From NCBI GenBank assembly GCA_032117095.1, contig JAULZZ010000147.1:1-33945 (forward strand): DNA of 33,945 bases, given 5' to 3'. A program made the position numbers and the translations under genes. Positions within the stretch are counted from its first letter, which is position 1, and every line of letters begins with the position of its first letter. The notes under the pieces are model-generated. The model had not been told where the DNA came from. It made no database searches and saw only the letters and a program-made list of their open reading frames with translations. The stretch comes from REEB470 sp032117095. GTDB taxonomy: Bacteria; Bacillota; Bacilli; Paenibacillales; YIM-B00363. Positions 1 through 8,976 of the stretch are shown piece after piece.

Positions 1-912
1 GCGTGGTTCTGCCAACGCATGGAAGATCGACCACGGATTGTACACCGTCTCGTCTCCAAACCGATATCCGTTGTACCACCGCCGAAATTCATCCATCTCA
101 TCTTGACGCCCAAAGTCCCTTAGTGTCGCCGCTACTTCCGCATCCAACAGCCCAAACGACCGTTCAAACGCAGTCGACAAGATCGAGCACACACGCACGT
201 TGTTGAGCCCTGAGAAGATGCTCTCTTTTGCTACCCGCAAAATGCCCGTCAACACGGCGCGTTCCAAGCTTTGGTTGTCTTTGAGTGCGCTTCCTAACAA
301 AGCGCGCATAAACCCGATGCATTCGTTGTAATACCCGTGTGCATACGCCTGATGAATCGGTGAGTCGTATTCGTCGATGAGCAGCAACACTCGTTGTGTA
401 CCATAGGCACGTTGTAGCCATTGGGACAAATACAACAGGCTATTTTCGTACTCATCTGCCTCCCCTGTTTTTTGACAAATGCGTTGCATCGTCTGTTGTT
501 CTTCCTCATCTAGCTGCGAATAAACTACTTTTTTATGGCGTTTATATTCTGTCACGATTACATTTTTTAATTTACGGTACACGTCTGCCCACGTCTCTCC
601 CTTCGCATCCTTGAACGAGACGAAGATGACGGGCATCGTGCCTTGCAACTGCGTATATTTCTCCCCCTGTTGCCAAATCGCCAGGTCCGTGAACAATCCT
701 TGGCGCGATGACTCGCTGTGTTCAAAATAGTACCGCAACATCGAGAGATTGAGCGTTTTGCCAAATCGTCTTGGGCGGGGGATGAGGATTACTTTTCCAC
801 TTTCATTCAACAATTCCCGTATAAACAAGCTTTTGTCTACATAGTAAAATTGTGCGAGACGTACCGTTTCAAAGTCGCTCTCTCCTAGCGGAAACAAACG
901 TTCCTGCATCAT
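1..912 (-). CDS. AAA-ATPase-like / PD-(D/E)XK nuclease family protein, 3' end outside window
   Basis: The reading frame is open from the start codon to the left edge of the window, giving 304 codons with no stop. It encodes the N-terminal ATPase-like part of the family known as AAA-ATPase_like/DUF1703 (established family, usually about 500-580 residues). Visible motifs are a Walker A-like PRPRRFGKTLNLSML near residue 45, a Walker B-like LLLIDEYDSPIH near residue 180, and the family hallmarks WYNGYRFG and VYNPWSIFHAL close to the window edge. The missing C-terminal part normally carries a PD-(D/E)XK nuclease-like domain. Two ATGs in tandem (912 and 909) follow a GAGGAGAGGA ribosome binding site. 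Members are often multicopy and have no firmly known cellular role; a defence or mobile-DNA role has been suggested. The family call is confident, the function is not. Confidence 0.85.
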   Translation of the reverse strand, partial: MMQERLFPLGESDFETVRLAQFYYVDKSLFIRELLNESGKVILIPRPRRFGKTLNLSMLRYYFEHSESSRQGLFTDLAIWQQGEKYTQLQGTMPVIFVSFKDAKGETWADVYRKLKNVIVTEYKRHKKVVYSQLDEEEQQTMQRICQKTGEADEYENSLLYLSQWLQRAYGTQRVLLLIDEYDSPIHQAYAHGYYNECIGFMRALLGSALKDNQSLERAVLTGILRVAKESIFSGLNNVRVCSILSTAFERSFGLLDAEVAATLRDFGRQDEMDEFRRWYNGYRFGDETVYNPWSIFHALAEPR

Positions 913-932
913 GTTCCTCTCCTCATACGATT

Positions 933-1086
933 CCAATGCCACCAGGTTAAGCGCTTCCCTAAAAAATGCTTGACGTTTTCCAAAAAGCACCGATCATCGC
1001 CGTTTCTTCCGCACCCAAGATCATCCGATTTTCACCATCATCAAAAAGTCAATGGCTGAATCATCCGCTTAACCTGTTGACATTGG
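933..1086. repeat. Inverted-repeat element, family B copy 1 (MITE-like)
   Basis: A 154-bp non-coding segment is bounded by imperfect terminal inverted repeats. The left end reads CAATGCCACCAGGTTAAGCG (934-953). The right end (1066-1085) is its near-perfect complement, CGCTTAACCTGTTGACATTG, with two mismatches. A second copy with the same ends lies at 11500-11617, and about 44 bp of the right ends are recognisably alike. No transposase is encoded inside. The right end carries an outward-pointing TTGACA. No clear target-site duplication is seen. Confidence 0.65.
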
Positions 1087-1198
1087 TATCGTGTTTATGG
1101 AGGAAATGATATCATACTCCTAAATATTTTATCGCTTAAGTAAGAACGCACTTGTCACTGTCCAGCACCATGTCATACGTATCCTTTTGTCTACGTCG

Positions 1199-3157
1199 TC
1201 AATTTAGATTTCCCTTTTCTCCCAACGCTACACGAATGTGCGCCACTGCATCATCGATGGTCATCGTGCCTTGATCCCCAACACCCCGTTGGCGTACTGA
1301 AACCGTTTGTGCTTCTTGCTCAGCAGCGCCGACGACAAACATATAGGGGATGCGTTGTCCTTGGGCTTCTCGAATTTTATAGCCCAACTTTTCGTTGCGC
1401 ACTTCTGTCTCCGCACGCAACTGCTGTTGCAAACAACGTTGCGTAACCGCTTCGGCATAGTCAAGAAATTTGTCCGACACTGGGATGACAATGACTTGGA
1501 CAGGACACAGCCATGCCGGCAGTGCGCCTGCAAAATTTTCCAGTAAAAACGCCGTCATGCGCTCCATCGTGGAAATCACACTTCGATGAATGACAACAGG
1601 ACGTTGTTTCGTGCCGTCGCTCGCCACATACTCTAATTCAAACCGTTGGGGCAGTAGAAAATCCAACTGTGCCGTCGACAACGTCTCTTCTTTGCGCAAC
1701 GCCGTCACGATCTGAACATCTACCTTTGGCCCATAAAACGCCGCTTCACCGATCGCTTCATAGTACTCCAACCCCAGCTCTTCCACGACTTCTTTGAGCA
1801 TGCGTTGGGATGTTTCCCACATCTCGTCATCTGGGAAATATTTTTCTGTGTTTTGTGGATCCCGATACGACAAACGATACCGATACTGTGTAATGCCAAA
1901 ATCCGCATACACGCGCTCGATAAGTGTAATCACACGCTGAAACTCCGTCTTAATTTGGTCAGCACGGCAAAAAATATGGCCATCGTTCAGCGTCATCGCA
2001 CGCACACGGTGCAGTCCCGTCAGCGACCCCGACAGCTCGTAGCGGTGCATCGTGCCCATTTCGGCAATGCGCACAGGCAAATCGCGGTAACTGCGCATTT
2101 CTGATTTGTACACCATCATATGGTGCGGACAGTTCATCGGACGCAAGATGAGCGACTCGTTGTCCATCGGCATCTGTGGAAACATGTTTTCTTGGTAATG
2201 TTCCCAATGTCCCGAAATTTTGTACAGCTCCACACTGCCCAACACGGGCGTATAGACGTGGTCGTATCCGAGCTTTTCTTCGAGATCGATGATGTACCGT
2301 TCCATGATGCGTCGCAGCTTTGCCCCCCGTGGCAACCAAAGTGGCAATCCTTGTCCTACTTCTGACGCAAATGCAAATAGTTTTAATTCTTTGCCCAGTT
2401 TGCGGTGGTCGCGTTTTTTTGCTTCTTCGAGAAAAGCAAGATGTTCGTGCAATTGCGCCGTTGTCGCAAATGCCGTGCCATAAATGCGCTGCAACATCGG
2501 TTTTTTTACGTCTCCACGCCAATACGCACCTGCCACACTGAGCAACTTAAACGCCTTTACGTGTCCTGTGGACGGCACATGCAAACCACGACAAAGGTCA
2601 AAAAATTCACCTTGTTCATAGATCGTCAACGGCATGTCCGCAGGGATGTCGGCAATGAGCTCCCTTTTGAGGTGGTCATTCACCGTTGCAAATCGTGCTA
2701 ACGCTTCTTCGCGCGTCACGCACCGACGCACAAGCGGGTAATCCGAGGCAATAATGCGTTGCATCTCCGCCTCAATCTCCGCAAAATCTTCGGTCGAAAT
2801 GGGAGTGGCAACATCGACATCGTAATAAAAGCCATCCTCGATCACCGGCCCGATGCCGAGTTTCACCTGTTGGGTACCGTATATGCGCCGTAACGCCTGC
2901 GCCAATATATGGGCGGCCGTATGACGTATGCGCTCTAGCCCTTCTGTAGAAAATGCATCGATAAACTGTATCGTGGCGTCGGCTTCGAGTGGAGTACTTA
3001 ATTCTACGGGAATCCCATTGCACGTCGCAGCGACAATCGTTTTTCCTTCGGAAGACCGTCCGTTTGGATAGACGTGCGCAGCCACGTGACCGAGTGTCAC
3101 CCCTTTCTCAAAATGATGCACCGTCGCATCATGCAGTGTAACCTGAACAAATGACAT
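1199..3157 (-). CDS. thrS: Threonyl-tRNA synthetase
   Basis: This class II synthetase charges tRNA-Thr with threonine in the cytoplasm. The 652 residues match the usual length of about 640. Domain order is an N-terminal TGS domain (1-62), then the editing domain with HTAAH (near 80) and DLCRGLHVPSTG (near 187), matching the His/His and Cys/His editing-site pairs. The catalytic core follows, with the zinc ligands Cys in MNCPHH, His in MHRYELSG and His in VIHRSV, and then the C-terminal anticodon-binding domain. All key residues seem present. The start ATG has a weak site (TAGGGA) upstream. The gene stands alone and is divergent from a cation efflux gene. Its leader is only about 72 nt if the promoter at 3236-3264 is right, too short for the T-box found before many Firmicute thrS genes. 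Confidence 0.97.
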   Translation of the reverse strand: MSFVQVTLHDATVHHFEKGVTLGHVAAHVYPNGRSSEGKTIVAATCNGIPVELSTPLEADATIQFIDAFSTEGLERIRHTAAHILAQALRRIYGTQQVKLGIGPVIEDGFYYDVDVATPISTEDFAEIEAEMQRIIASDYPLVRRCVTREEALARFATVNDHLKRELIADIPADMPLTIYEQGEFFDLCRGLHVPSTGHVKAFKLLSVAGAYWRGDVKKPMLQRIYGTAFATTAQLHEHLAFLEEAKKRDHRKLGKELKLFAFASEVGQGLPLWLPRGAKLRRIMERYIIDLEEKLGYDHVYTPVLGSVELYKISGHWEHYQENMFPQMPMDNESLILRPMNCPHHMMVYKSEMRSYRDLPVRIAEMGTMHRYELSGSLTGLHRVRAMTLNDGHIFCRADQIKTEFQRVITLIERVYADFGITQYRYRLSYRDPQNTEKYFPDDEMWETSQRMLKEVVEELGLEYYEAIGEAAFYGPKVDVQIVTALRKEETLSTAQLDFLLPQRFELEYVASDGTKQRPVVIHRSVISTMERMTAFLLENFAGALPAWLCPVQVIVIPVSDKFLDYAEAVTQRCLQQQLRAETEVRNEKLGYKIREAQGQRIPYMFVVGAAEQEAQTVSVRQRGVGDQGTMTIDDAVAHIRVALGEKGNLN

Positions 3158-3235
3158 GCAAATCCCTACTTTCTTTCAAGAAAAGTTGTAAATACGCCGT
3201 GCATTTGTTATAACTATATTTACCTTTCTTTGACC

Positions 3236-3264
3236 ATTATATGAATCTCATCGGATACGGTCAA
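3236..3264 (-). promoter_or_regulatory. thrS promoter (sigma-A type)
   Basis: Read on the minus strand, TTGACC (3259-3264) is separated by exactly 17 bp from a perfect TATAAT (3236-3241). Transcription would start near 3229, about 72 nt before the thrS start codon. On the opposite strand a TTGACC at 3230-3235 abuts this promoter and may belong to the divergent efflux gene, so the two promoters probably interfere. Confidence 0.75.
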
Positions 3265-3308
3265 GAACCCGCTTGTTCAACGTCCATTTTGCTACAAAGG
3301 AGACGACG

Positions 3309-4208
3309 ATGCACGCACAACACCTTGCGCACGGATCGGATAAGCAAAACCGGCTTCCTTCCCCTCAAATTGGCGCATGGATCAGCATGGTCGTCTATGC
3401 GCTATTCGCTGCGGGAAAGTTGACGATCGGCTTCCTTGGAAACTCTCACGCCCTATGGGCCGATGGGATCAACAACGTCTCAGATTTGTTCGTCTCCATG
3501 ACGGTACTCATCGGATTGCGCATGGCGAACAAGCCTCCCGATCCAGACCATCCATACGGGCACGAGCGCATGGAAACGATCGCTTCGTTGCTCGCTTCGT
3601 TCGTCATTGGCATGGCGGGTTTACAAGTGCTCCAAAGGGCAATCGCCCAGTGGATGCGTGGTGCGGCCCCAACACCCGACCTCTTCACGGTATACGTCGG
3701 TATCGCTTCGAGCATCGTATTGTGGGGGGTATACCGTTACAACGTCCATCTGGCGCGCGTCACGCAACGTCGTGCGTTGCTCGCAGTCGCCATGGATACG
3801 CGTTCGGATGCTTTTGTGAGTGTAGGCACATGTATCGGCATCGGGGGGGCCATCTACGGAATCGGTTGGTTGGACGCTGCAACAGCGTCGCTCATCGGTG
3901 TGGTCATTTTGTTGACAGCATGGAAAATTTTTCGCGAAGCGACGTGGGCGTTATCCGACGGGTTTGAGCCCCTCCATCTCTCCGCGTATACGACAACGAT
4001 CGAAGCCGTCAAAGGCGTGCTTGCCGTACAAGACGTGCGCGGACGTTTGCATGGAAACGTACCGATCCTTGATGTGACAATTTGCGTGGATCCGCTGCTC
4101 ACGGTATCCGAAAGTCATCGGATTTCTGAACACATTGAGCATGTCATGTACGCACAACATCAACTGCTCCGCGTACACATCCACATTGAACCGCTTGCCT
4201 CAGACTAA
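3309..4208 (+). CDS. Cation diffusion facilitator family efflux protein (MneS-like)
   Basis: This is a membrane antiporter of the CDF family, which exports divalent metals such as Mn, Zn or Fe in exchange for protons. The 299 residues are a normal length. After a short polar N-terminus come membrane helices from about residue 23. Metal-site motifs are ADGINNVSD in the second helix and AVAMDTRSDAFVS in the fifth. The family signature DHPYGHERME lies in the loop between them, and a cytoplasmic C-terminal ferredoxin-like domain ends the protein. The PPDPDHPYGH stretch resembles the Bacillus manganese exporters MneS/MneP, so manganese is my best guess for the substrate; this is inference. I chose ATG 3309 because AAAGGAG lies 6 nt upstream. 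An in-frame start at 3273 would add 12 residues without a ribosome site. Confidence 0.9.
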   Translation: MHAQHLAHGSDKQNRLPSPQIGAWISMVVYALFAAGKLTIGFLGNSHALWADGINNVSDLFVSMTVLIGLRMANKPPDPDHPYGHERMETIASLLASFVIGMAGLQVLQRAIAQWMRGAAPTPDLFTVYVGIASSIVLWGVYRYNVHLARVTQRRALLAVAMDTRSDAFVSVGTCIGIGGAIYGIGWLDAATASLIGVVILLTAWKIFREATWALSDGFEPLHLSAYTTTIEAVKGVLAVQDVRGRLHGNVPILDVTICVDPLLTVSESHRISEHIEHVMYAQHQLLRVHIHIEPLASD

Positions 4209-4233
4209 ATACGGATGAAAAACATCGATGCAA

Positions 4234-4332
4234 AGGGCACCGCTATAAAAACCATCACACGCATAAACATGCGCAAAAATCGTTTGTTTACAGCAAGCTG
4301 ATTTTTTACAAATCGGTGTATAGCGGTGCCCT
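4234..4332. repeat. 14-bp perfect inverted repeat spanning 99 bp
   Basis: AGGGCACCGCTATA (4234-4247) is matched by its exact complement TATAGCGGTGCCCT (4319-4332). It follows the end of the efflux gene by 26 bp and adjoins the family R fragment at 4333-4403. It could be a degenerate short mobile element or an RNA hairpin with a 71-nt loop. No T-run follows on either strand, so I do not call it a terminator. Confidence 0.5.
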
Positions 4333-4403
4333 AGAGGGATCACTTTTACGAAAAAAAGGGATTTTTAACCAAAAATATCGCTGTATTCAAACCGTGTTTC
4401 GTA
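4333..4403. repeat. Family R repeat, right-half fragment (R1)
   Basis: The stretch ending CTGTATTCAAACCGTGTTTCGTA (near 4381-4403) closely matches the right end of the full copy at 26748-26851. The preceding run of TTTTTAACCAAAAATA also aligns with that copy. The left half of the element is not recognisable here. The fragment lies between the convergent efflux and malic enzyme genes. Confidence 0.5.
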
Positions 4404-4473
4404 TACGCATGACCGCTCTCACCGCAGTACAACGGAGCGTCTGTATCCAACAAAAAACAAAGAAACTTCCGTC

Positions 4474-5880
4474 CTATCCTCCGATGCGCGGACGGCGACG
4501 GGCAACTCCCGTTTTCACTGCTGCACCGACCACCGCTTCTGCTACCGCCGTGGCGACGTGGTCATTAAAAATGCTAGGAATGATATACGATTCGTGCCGT
4601 TGATCCGGGGGGACGATCTCAGCAATCGCCACAGCAGCTGCGTACTTCATCTCATCGTTGATCTCCGAAGCGCGACAATCCAACACGCCCCGAAACATTC
4701 CCGGAAAACAAAGCACGTTGTTTAGCTGATTCGGATAGTCACTGCGTCCCGTTGCGAGTATACGTACGTGCGGTTCTGCAACCTCGGGAGAAATTTCTGG
4801 TTCTGGGTTTGCCATCGCAAAAACGATCGGATCGGATGCCATTTGCTGGATGTCGGCGACAGTCAACACCCCACCACGCGATACGCCAATAAAGACGTCT
4901 GCCCCTGCGATCACGTCTGAAAGAGTCCCTCTTTTTTTTCTGTGGTTCGTGACCGCCGCAAGCGTGTGCCAATGCGGGGTATCGTACGTTTCCCCTGAGA
5001 CGAGTGCTCCTCCCTGGTCGACACAGATGAGCTCCCCCACGCCTGCTTTGAGGAGCATGTGTGCGCACGCAGTGCCCGCAGCACCACAGCCGACCAAGAC
5101 GACCGTAATACGCGCCATTTCCTTTTGGACGACGGCCAGTGCGTTGAGTAACCCTGCGAGCAACACGACGGCCGTTCCGTGCTGGTCATCGTGAAAAACG
5201 GGAATATCCAACGTATGGCGCAGGCGCTGTTCAATCTCAAAACACTGGGGCGCCGCAATGTCTTCTAAGTTGATCCCGCCGAACGTCGGCGCAATGCGCT
5301 GTATCGTCTCGACGATCGCCTCCACGTCCGTCGTGTGAAGACAAATTGGAAAGGCATCAACACCAGCGAGTTGCTTAAATAGCATCGCTTTTCCTTCCAT
5401 CACAGGCAGCGAAGCCAAAGGACCGATGTTTCCTAATCCAAGCACCGCAGTCCCGTCTGTCACAATCGCCACGGTGTTGCGCTTCATCGTCAACGCATAT
5501 ACTTTGCTCGGATCGGAGGCGATCGCTTCGCATACCCGTGCGACGCCCGGGGTATATACGCGGGATAAATCTTCCCGATTTTGGATGCGTATTTTCGGTT
5601 CAATCGATAATTTTCCACCAAGATGGACGAGAAATGTACGGTCGGACACATGCAGGATGCGTACACCCTCTCTACTGCGCAACGCACGGACGACAGTTTC
5701 GCCATCTCCCTCGTGCACTTGGATCGTCAAATCGCGCACCATCTGCTGTTTGTCCGCCGAAATGACATCAATCGCCACGACATCTCCGCCTGCTAGCGAT
5801 ACATCTGCGATCACTTGTCCAAACGTTACACACGCTTTATCCAGTGCCATCCGCACGATGATGCTCGTTCCAATCGCCAT
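4474..5880 (-). CDS. Malic enzyme with N-terminal ACT domain
   Basis: This enzyme oxidatively decarboxylates malate to pyruvate with NAD(P)+. It has 468 residues. An ACT-like regulatory domain occupies about residues 10-85 and is joined to a malic enzyme core. The core shows VYTPGVARVCEA with the active-site Tyr, GKAMLFKQLAGVDAFP with the catalytic Lys, FHDDQHGTAVV with the metal-binding Asp, and a Rossmann motif GCGAAGTACAHML. The ACT domain suggests allosteric control by a small ligand, but which one cannot be read from the sequence. The gene starts 32 bp after rnhA on the same strand and may be the last gene of the iron-import transcript. ATG 5880 has only a G-rich, poorly placed ribosome site; ATG 5850 is an alternative. 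Cofactor preference (NAD or NADP) is not decided. Confidence 0.93.
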   Translation of the reverse strand: MAIGTSIIVRMALDKACVTFGQVIADVSLAGGDVVAIDVISADKQQMVRDLTIQVHEGDGETVVRALRSREGVRILHVSDRTFLVHLGGKLSIEPKIRIQNREDLSRVYTPGVARVCEAIASDPSKVYALTMKRNTVAIVTDGTAVLGLGNIGPLASLPVMEGKAMLFKQLAGVDAFPICLHTTDVEAIVETIQRIAPTFGGINLEDIAAPQCFEIEQRLRHTLDIPVFHDDQHGTAVVLLAGLLNALAVVQKEMARITVVLVGCGAAGTACAHMLLKAGVGELICVDQGGALVSGETYDTPHWHTLAAVTNHRKKRGTLSDVIAGADVFIGVSRGGVLTVADIQQMASDPIVFAMANPEPEISPEVAEPHVRILATGRSDYPNQLNNVLCFPGMFRGVLDCRASEINDEMKYAAAVAIAEIVPPDQRHESYIIPSIFNDHVATAVAEAVVGAAVKTGVARRRPRIGG

Positions 5881-5912
5881 CGCCCCGCCCCGTTCTCTTC
5901 TTTATTTTCTCT

Positions 5913-6548
5913 TTATTTTCGCCCAAAGTCGGCCTTGATTTGTCCCCATGCGGGTGTATCCCAATGAATAATTTTTGTCGTAAACGATTCGGTGGTGAGC
6001 CACCGCAACGCACGGTCAACAAGCGTCCACATCGGCTCGGTATGCGCATCACGGGGCAACGTCGTGGGGGCATGTCGCTTTTTTACCCAACCGATCGCGG
6101 TGCGGGAATCGCTATACAGCACACAATCGCGTCCGACCTTTTGCAAATAAGCAAGCCCATGCACAATGGCCAAAAATTCACCCAAATTGTTCGTCCCGCG
6201 GGGGATTTTGGCCGATTGAAACAGCACATCGCCCGTGCGGGTGTCGACCCCACGGTATTCCACGATGCCCGGATTGCCCAGCGCAGACGCATCGACACTG
6301 ATCGAATCGGTGATATAAGGCGTCGCTGTCGGCAAGAGGGATGTTGTTGGTGATGTCTGCGTTTCCTCTGGCAATTTTTTTGGAAAAGACCCTTGTTGAA
6401 ATGCCTGCTCTGCCTCTGTTTCGGAAGCGAATGACTTGTATTTTGCATTGGTCACCCCATGGACTTGCGCTTTGCATTCGTCCCATGTGCGGTATATGCC
6501 TGCTTTTTTTCCGACCCACACGACATACCATTTTGGAGCGGATGCCAT
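5913..6548 (-). CDS. rnhA: Ribonuclease HI with N-terminal viroplasmin-like hybrid-binding domain
   Basis: This enzyme degrades the RNA strand of RNA-DNA hybrids. The protein has 211 residues. Residues 1-45 (KWYVVWVGKKAGIYRTWDEC onwards) form the caulimovirus viroplasmin/hybrid-binding domain, as in eukaryotic RNase H1 and several Firmicute enzymes. A variable linker follows, then the RNase H fold. The four acidic catalytic residues are visible in SVDAS, NNLGEF, YSDS and IKADF. I start it at ATG 6548, which overlaps the TGA of the ABC ATPase gene by one base (TGATG) and so suggests translational coupling. A longer frame to 6575 would extend into the upstream gene without need. Its place behind an iron importer is unusual. 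Confidence 0.93.
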   Translation of the reverse strand: MASAPKWYVVWVGKKAGIYRTWDECKAQVHGVTNAKYKSFASETEAEQAFQQGSFPKKLPEETQTSPTTSLLPTATPYITDSISVDASALGNPGIVEYRGVDTRTGDVLFQSAKIPRGTNNLGEFLAIVHGLAYLQKVGRDCVLYSDSRTAIGWVKKRHAPTTLPRDAHTEPMWTLVDRALRWLTTESFTTKIIHWDTPAWGQIKADFGRK

Positions 6549-7261
6549 CACGGGACACTCCGATCGGGTACGCATTCCTCGGCACGGGGTAGGCGCTCTG
6601 GACGTGGTAATTCAGTCAACTGGCAATGCGTCATCTGCAACACCCGATCCGCAAATCCGATCGTGTCTTCCGGATCATGTGTCACAAACAACGTCGTAAT
6701 GCCGATTTGCGTGACCATTTGGCACAACTGTTGGCGAATTGCACGCTGTAACATGCGATCTAAGTTGCTAAATGGCTCATCGAGCAACAACACTGCGGGT
6801 TGCGGGGCGAGCGCGCGTGCCAACGCCACACGTTGTTGTTGTCCCCCACTCAGTTCATGCGGATACCGTTTGGCATACGCCTCCATACAAATGAGTTCGA
6901 GCATCGTGTTCAGCCGCTTCTCCTTTGCTTCTCGCGACATGCGTCGCAAGCCAAAGGTGATGTTGTCCGCCACGGTCATATGCGGAAATAAGGCATAATC
7001 TTGGAAGACGTACCCCACGCCACGCTGTTCTGGAGGGACGAATCGTTTTTCGTCGGCAACGATACGATTGTCTAGGATTACCGTTCCTTTTCCTGGAAAC
7101 TCCAAACCTGCGATCAGACGCAATATCGTACTTTTGCCACAACCACTCTCTCCAATGATCGCTACTTTTTCTCCGGGTTGCACATGAAACGTCACCCCTC
7201 GCACCGCACATTCCGGGGCGCATGCATATTGAAAACGCACATCTTTTAGCTGAATGTTCAT
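6548..7261 (-). CDS. fbpC: ABC transporter ATPase, ferric iron importer type
   Basis: This is the ATP-hydrolysing subunit of an iron(III) import system of the FbpABC/FutABC type. The 237 residues contain Walker A GESGCGKST, a Q-loop in VFQDYALFPH, the ABC signature LSGGQQQRVALARAL, Walker B VLLLDEPFSNLD and the H-loop in FVTHD. Typical FbpC proteins are about 350 residues with a regulatory C-terminal extension, so this is the short form with the nucleotide-binding domain only. I chose ATG 7261 because it overlaps the permease stop as ATGA and has AAAAGGAG 8 nt upstream. A frame reaching 7315 lies wholly inside the permease gene. Context, not the ATPase itself, points to iron. Confidence 0.9.
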   Translation of the reverse strand: MNIQLKDVRFQYACAPECAVRGVTFHVQPGEKVAIIGESGCGKSTILRLIAGLEFPGKGTVILDNRIVADEKRFVPPEQRGVGYVFQDYALFPHMTVADNITFGLRRMSREAKEKRLNTMLELICMEAYAKRYPHELSGGQQQRVALARALAPQPAVLLLDEPFSNLDRMLQRAIRQQLCQMVTQIGITTLFVTHDPEDTIGFADRVLQMTHCQLTELPRPERLPRAEECVPDRSVP

Positions 7262-8931
7262 CGCTTTGTCTCCTTTTCTAGGATGTGTTGCAACACGAGC
7301 ATTCCACCGACGCACAATGCAATCATCCCCAATGAAGCGACCGCGGCATCTTGGATGCGCTCATCATGGACATGATGAAAAGTCAGCGTCGCAAGCGTGG
7401 GGAAATTAAATGGTTGCAACAACAAAGTCAACGGCAACTCTTTTACTAAATCAACAAAACATAGCACAAGTGCTGTTAACATCGCACGCCGCATCAAGGG
7501 AAATTCGACGAAAAAAAATGTGTGTGTAATCGAGTATCCCAACGTCCGTGACGCCTCGGTGTAGCCTTTGCCCAGTCGCGTAAATCCCGCATCAATCGCA
7601 TGGTACCCTACTGCTACAAAACGCACGAGATACCCGCACATCAACATGACGAGCGTGGAAGAAATCCACAACGCCGGGGCAACATCTGGATGTGAAGCAC
7701 TTTGTAAAAAAACTAACACGTGCCTTAGCCACGCATCGAACGTCACGAATACCGTAATAACACCGACCGCAACGACGGCTCCAGGCATAGAATAGCCAAA
7801 CAACGTGATGCGCACAAACCACCGCGTGACCCCGTTGGGATGCAGTCGACTTACGTTGGCGATCACCGTCGCCATCACAACGATGAAAAGCGAACCGATC
7901 AACGCCACCGTCAGCGAATGCCCCAAAGCGATAAACAATGCCACATTCCATTGATTGGCATGCGTGCGCCATGCCCACATCAGCAACTGCATCACGGGGA
8001 AAGCGAACCCACAGGCAAACAACCCGCCACAATACAACGCACATGCCCACGCACGCACGCCACGAAGCGGGATACGGCGCAATGGACGGGCTTTGCTCGT
8101 AGTCAACTTGTACTGCCTTCTTCCCCGTAGCCACCGTTCGGCGGCCATCACAAACGCAATCACCACCATCAACCCCAATGCCAACCGCACCGCAGACGCC
8201 AAATCGCCCATGCCAAACCAAATTTGGAAAATCGCCGAAGTAACCGTCACAATGCCATAATATTTGGCCACTCCGTAGTCGTTGAGCACTTCGAGCACGA
8301 CCAAGCCTACGCCTGCAGCGATCGCTGTACGTGCCAGTGGCACCATAATGCGCCAAAACAGCTTTCCTGCACTGCTCCCGAGCAAGCGGGCGTTTTCGAC
8401 CATCGTCGCACAACGGGTTCCAAAAAACACATAGCACAAACTATACACATACGGAAATAAACAAATTGAAAAAATAAATGCTGCGCCAGGTAAAGTCATC
8501 ATATCAAACGATGCAGGTGGGAGCATGACCCCCCACGCCCGTAACGTGGTCTGTATTGTCCCTGTATAATTCGTCATCCCGTAATACGTATATGCCGCGA
8601 TGTACGGGGGGATCGCCAGTGGCAACAACAACGCCCATCGCCAAAACGTCCGTCCTGGAAAGTCGTATCCCGTCATCAACCACGCAACGCTCACACCGAG
8701 TAATGCGGTGACTCCCCCGACAACGATGACTAAAAAACCTGTATTCATCACCATATCGAGGAGCAAATACTGGGCAATGTGGGCCTCGTTGGCACTGATC
8801 GGTTGGAACATACGCCCCCACAAAGCCAAGGGAGGAAGCGCAAACGCAACGACGAACACGAATGCCAAAAACGACCAACTATGCAAATGTGTGCGTATGG
8901 ATCGCCACAAAGTCACCGCATGATGCCTCAC
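7258..8931 (-). CDS. fbpB: ABC transporter permease, ferric iron importer type (two fused permease domains)
   Basis: This is the membrane channel subunit of the iron(III) importer. The 557 residues give about twelve membrane segments arranged as two homologous halves, as in FbpB proteins. Each half has an EAA-type coupling loop: near ARLLGSSAGKLFWRIMVPL in the first, and near EASRTLGYSITHTFFFVEFP in the second. The start is uncertain. GTG 8931 has a poor ribosome site, and GTG 8916 has TGAGG 9 nt upstream. The gene follows the binding-protein gene by about 45 bp and overlaps the ATPase gene by 4 bp, so the three are one operon. Confidence 0.9.
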   Translation of the reverse strand: MRHHAVTLWRSIRTHLHSWSFLAFVFVVAFALPPLALWGRMFQPISANEAHIAQYLLLDMVMNTGFLVIVVGGVTALLGVSVAWLMTGYDFPGRTFWRWALLLPLAIPPYIAAYTYYGMTNYTGTIQTTLRAWGVMLPPASFDMMTLPGAAFIFSICLFPYVYSLCYVFFGTRCATMVENARLLGSSAGKLFWRIMVPLARTAIAAGVGLVVLEVLNDYGVAKYYGIVTVTSAIFQIWFGMGDLASAVRLALGLMVVIAFVMAAERWLRGRRQYKLTTSKARPLRRIPLRGVRAWACALYCGGLFACGFAFPVMQLLMWAWRTHANQWNVALFIALGHSLTVALIGSLFIVVMATVIANVSRLHPNGVTRWFVRITLFGYSMPGAVVAVGVITVFVTFDAWLRHVLVFLQSASHPDVAPALWISSTLVMLMCGYLVRFVAVGYHAIDAGFTRLGKGYTEASRTLGYSITHTFFFVEFPLMRRAMLTALVLCFVDLVKELPLTLLLQPFNFPTLATLTFHHVHDERIQDAAVASLGMIALCVGGMLVLQHILEKETKR

Positions 8932-8976
8932 TCTCTACAACGCATTCAACCGCTCTATTGTATCAAATATATGTCC

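Noticed and set aside
1959..2522. A 187-codon ORF inside thrS in another frame
   Set aside because: It is wholly contained in thrS, has an odd residue composition and no ribosome site; it is a shadow of the real gene.
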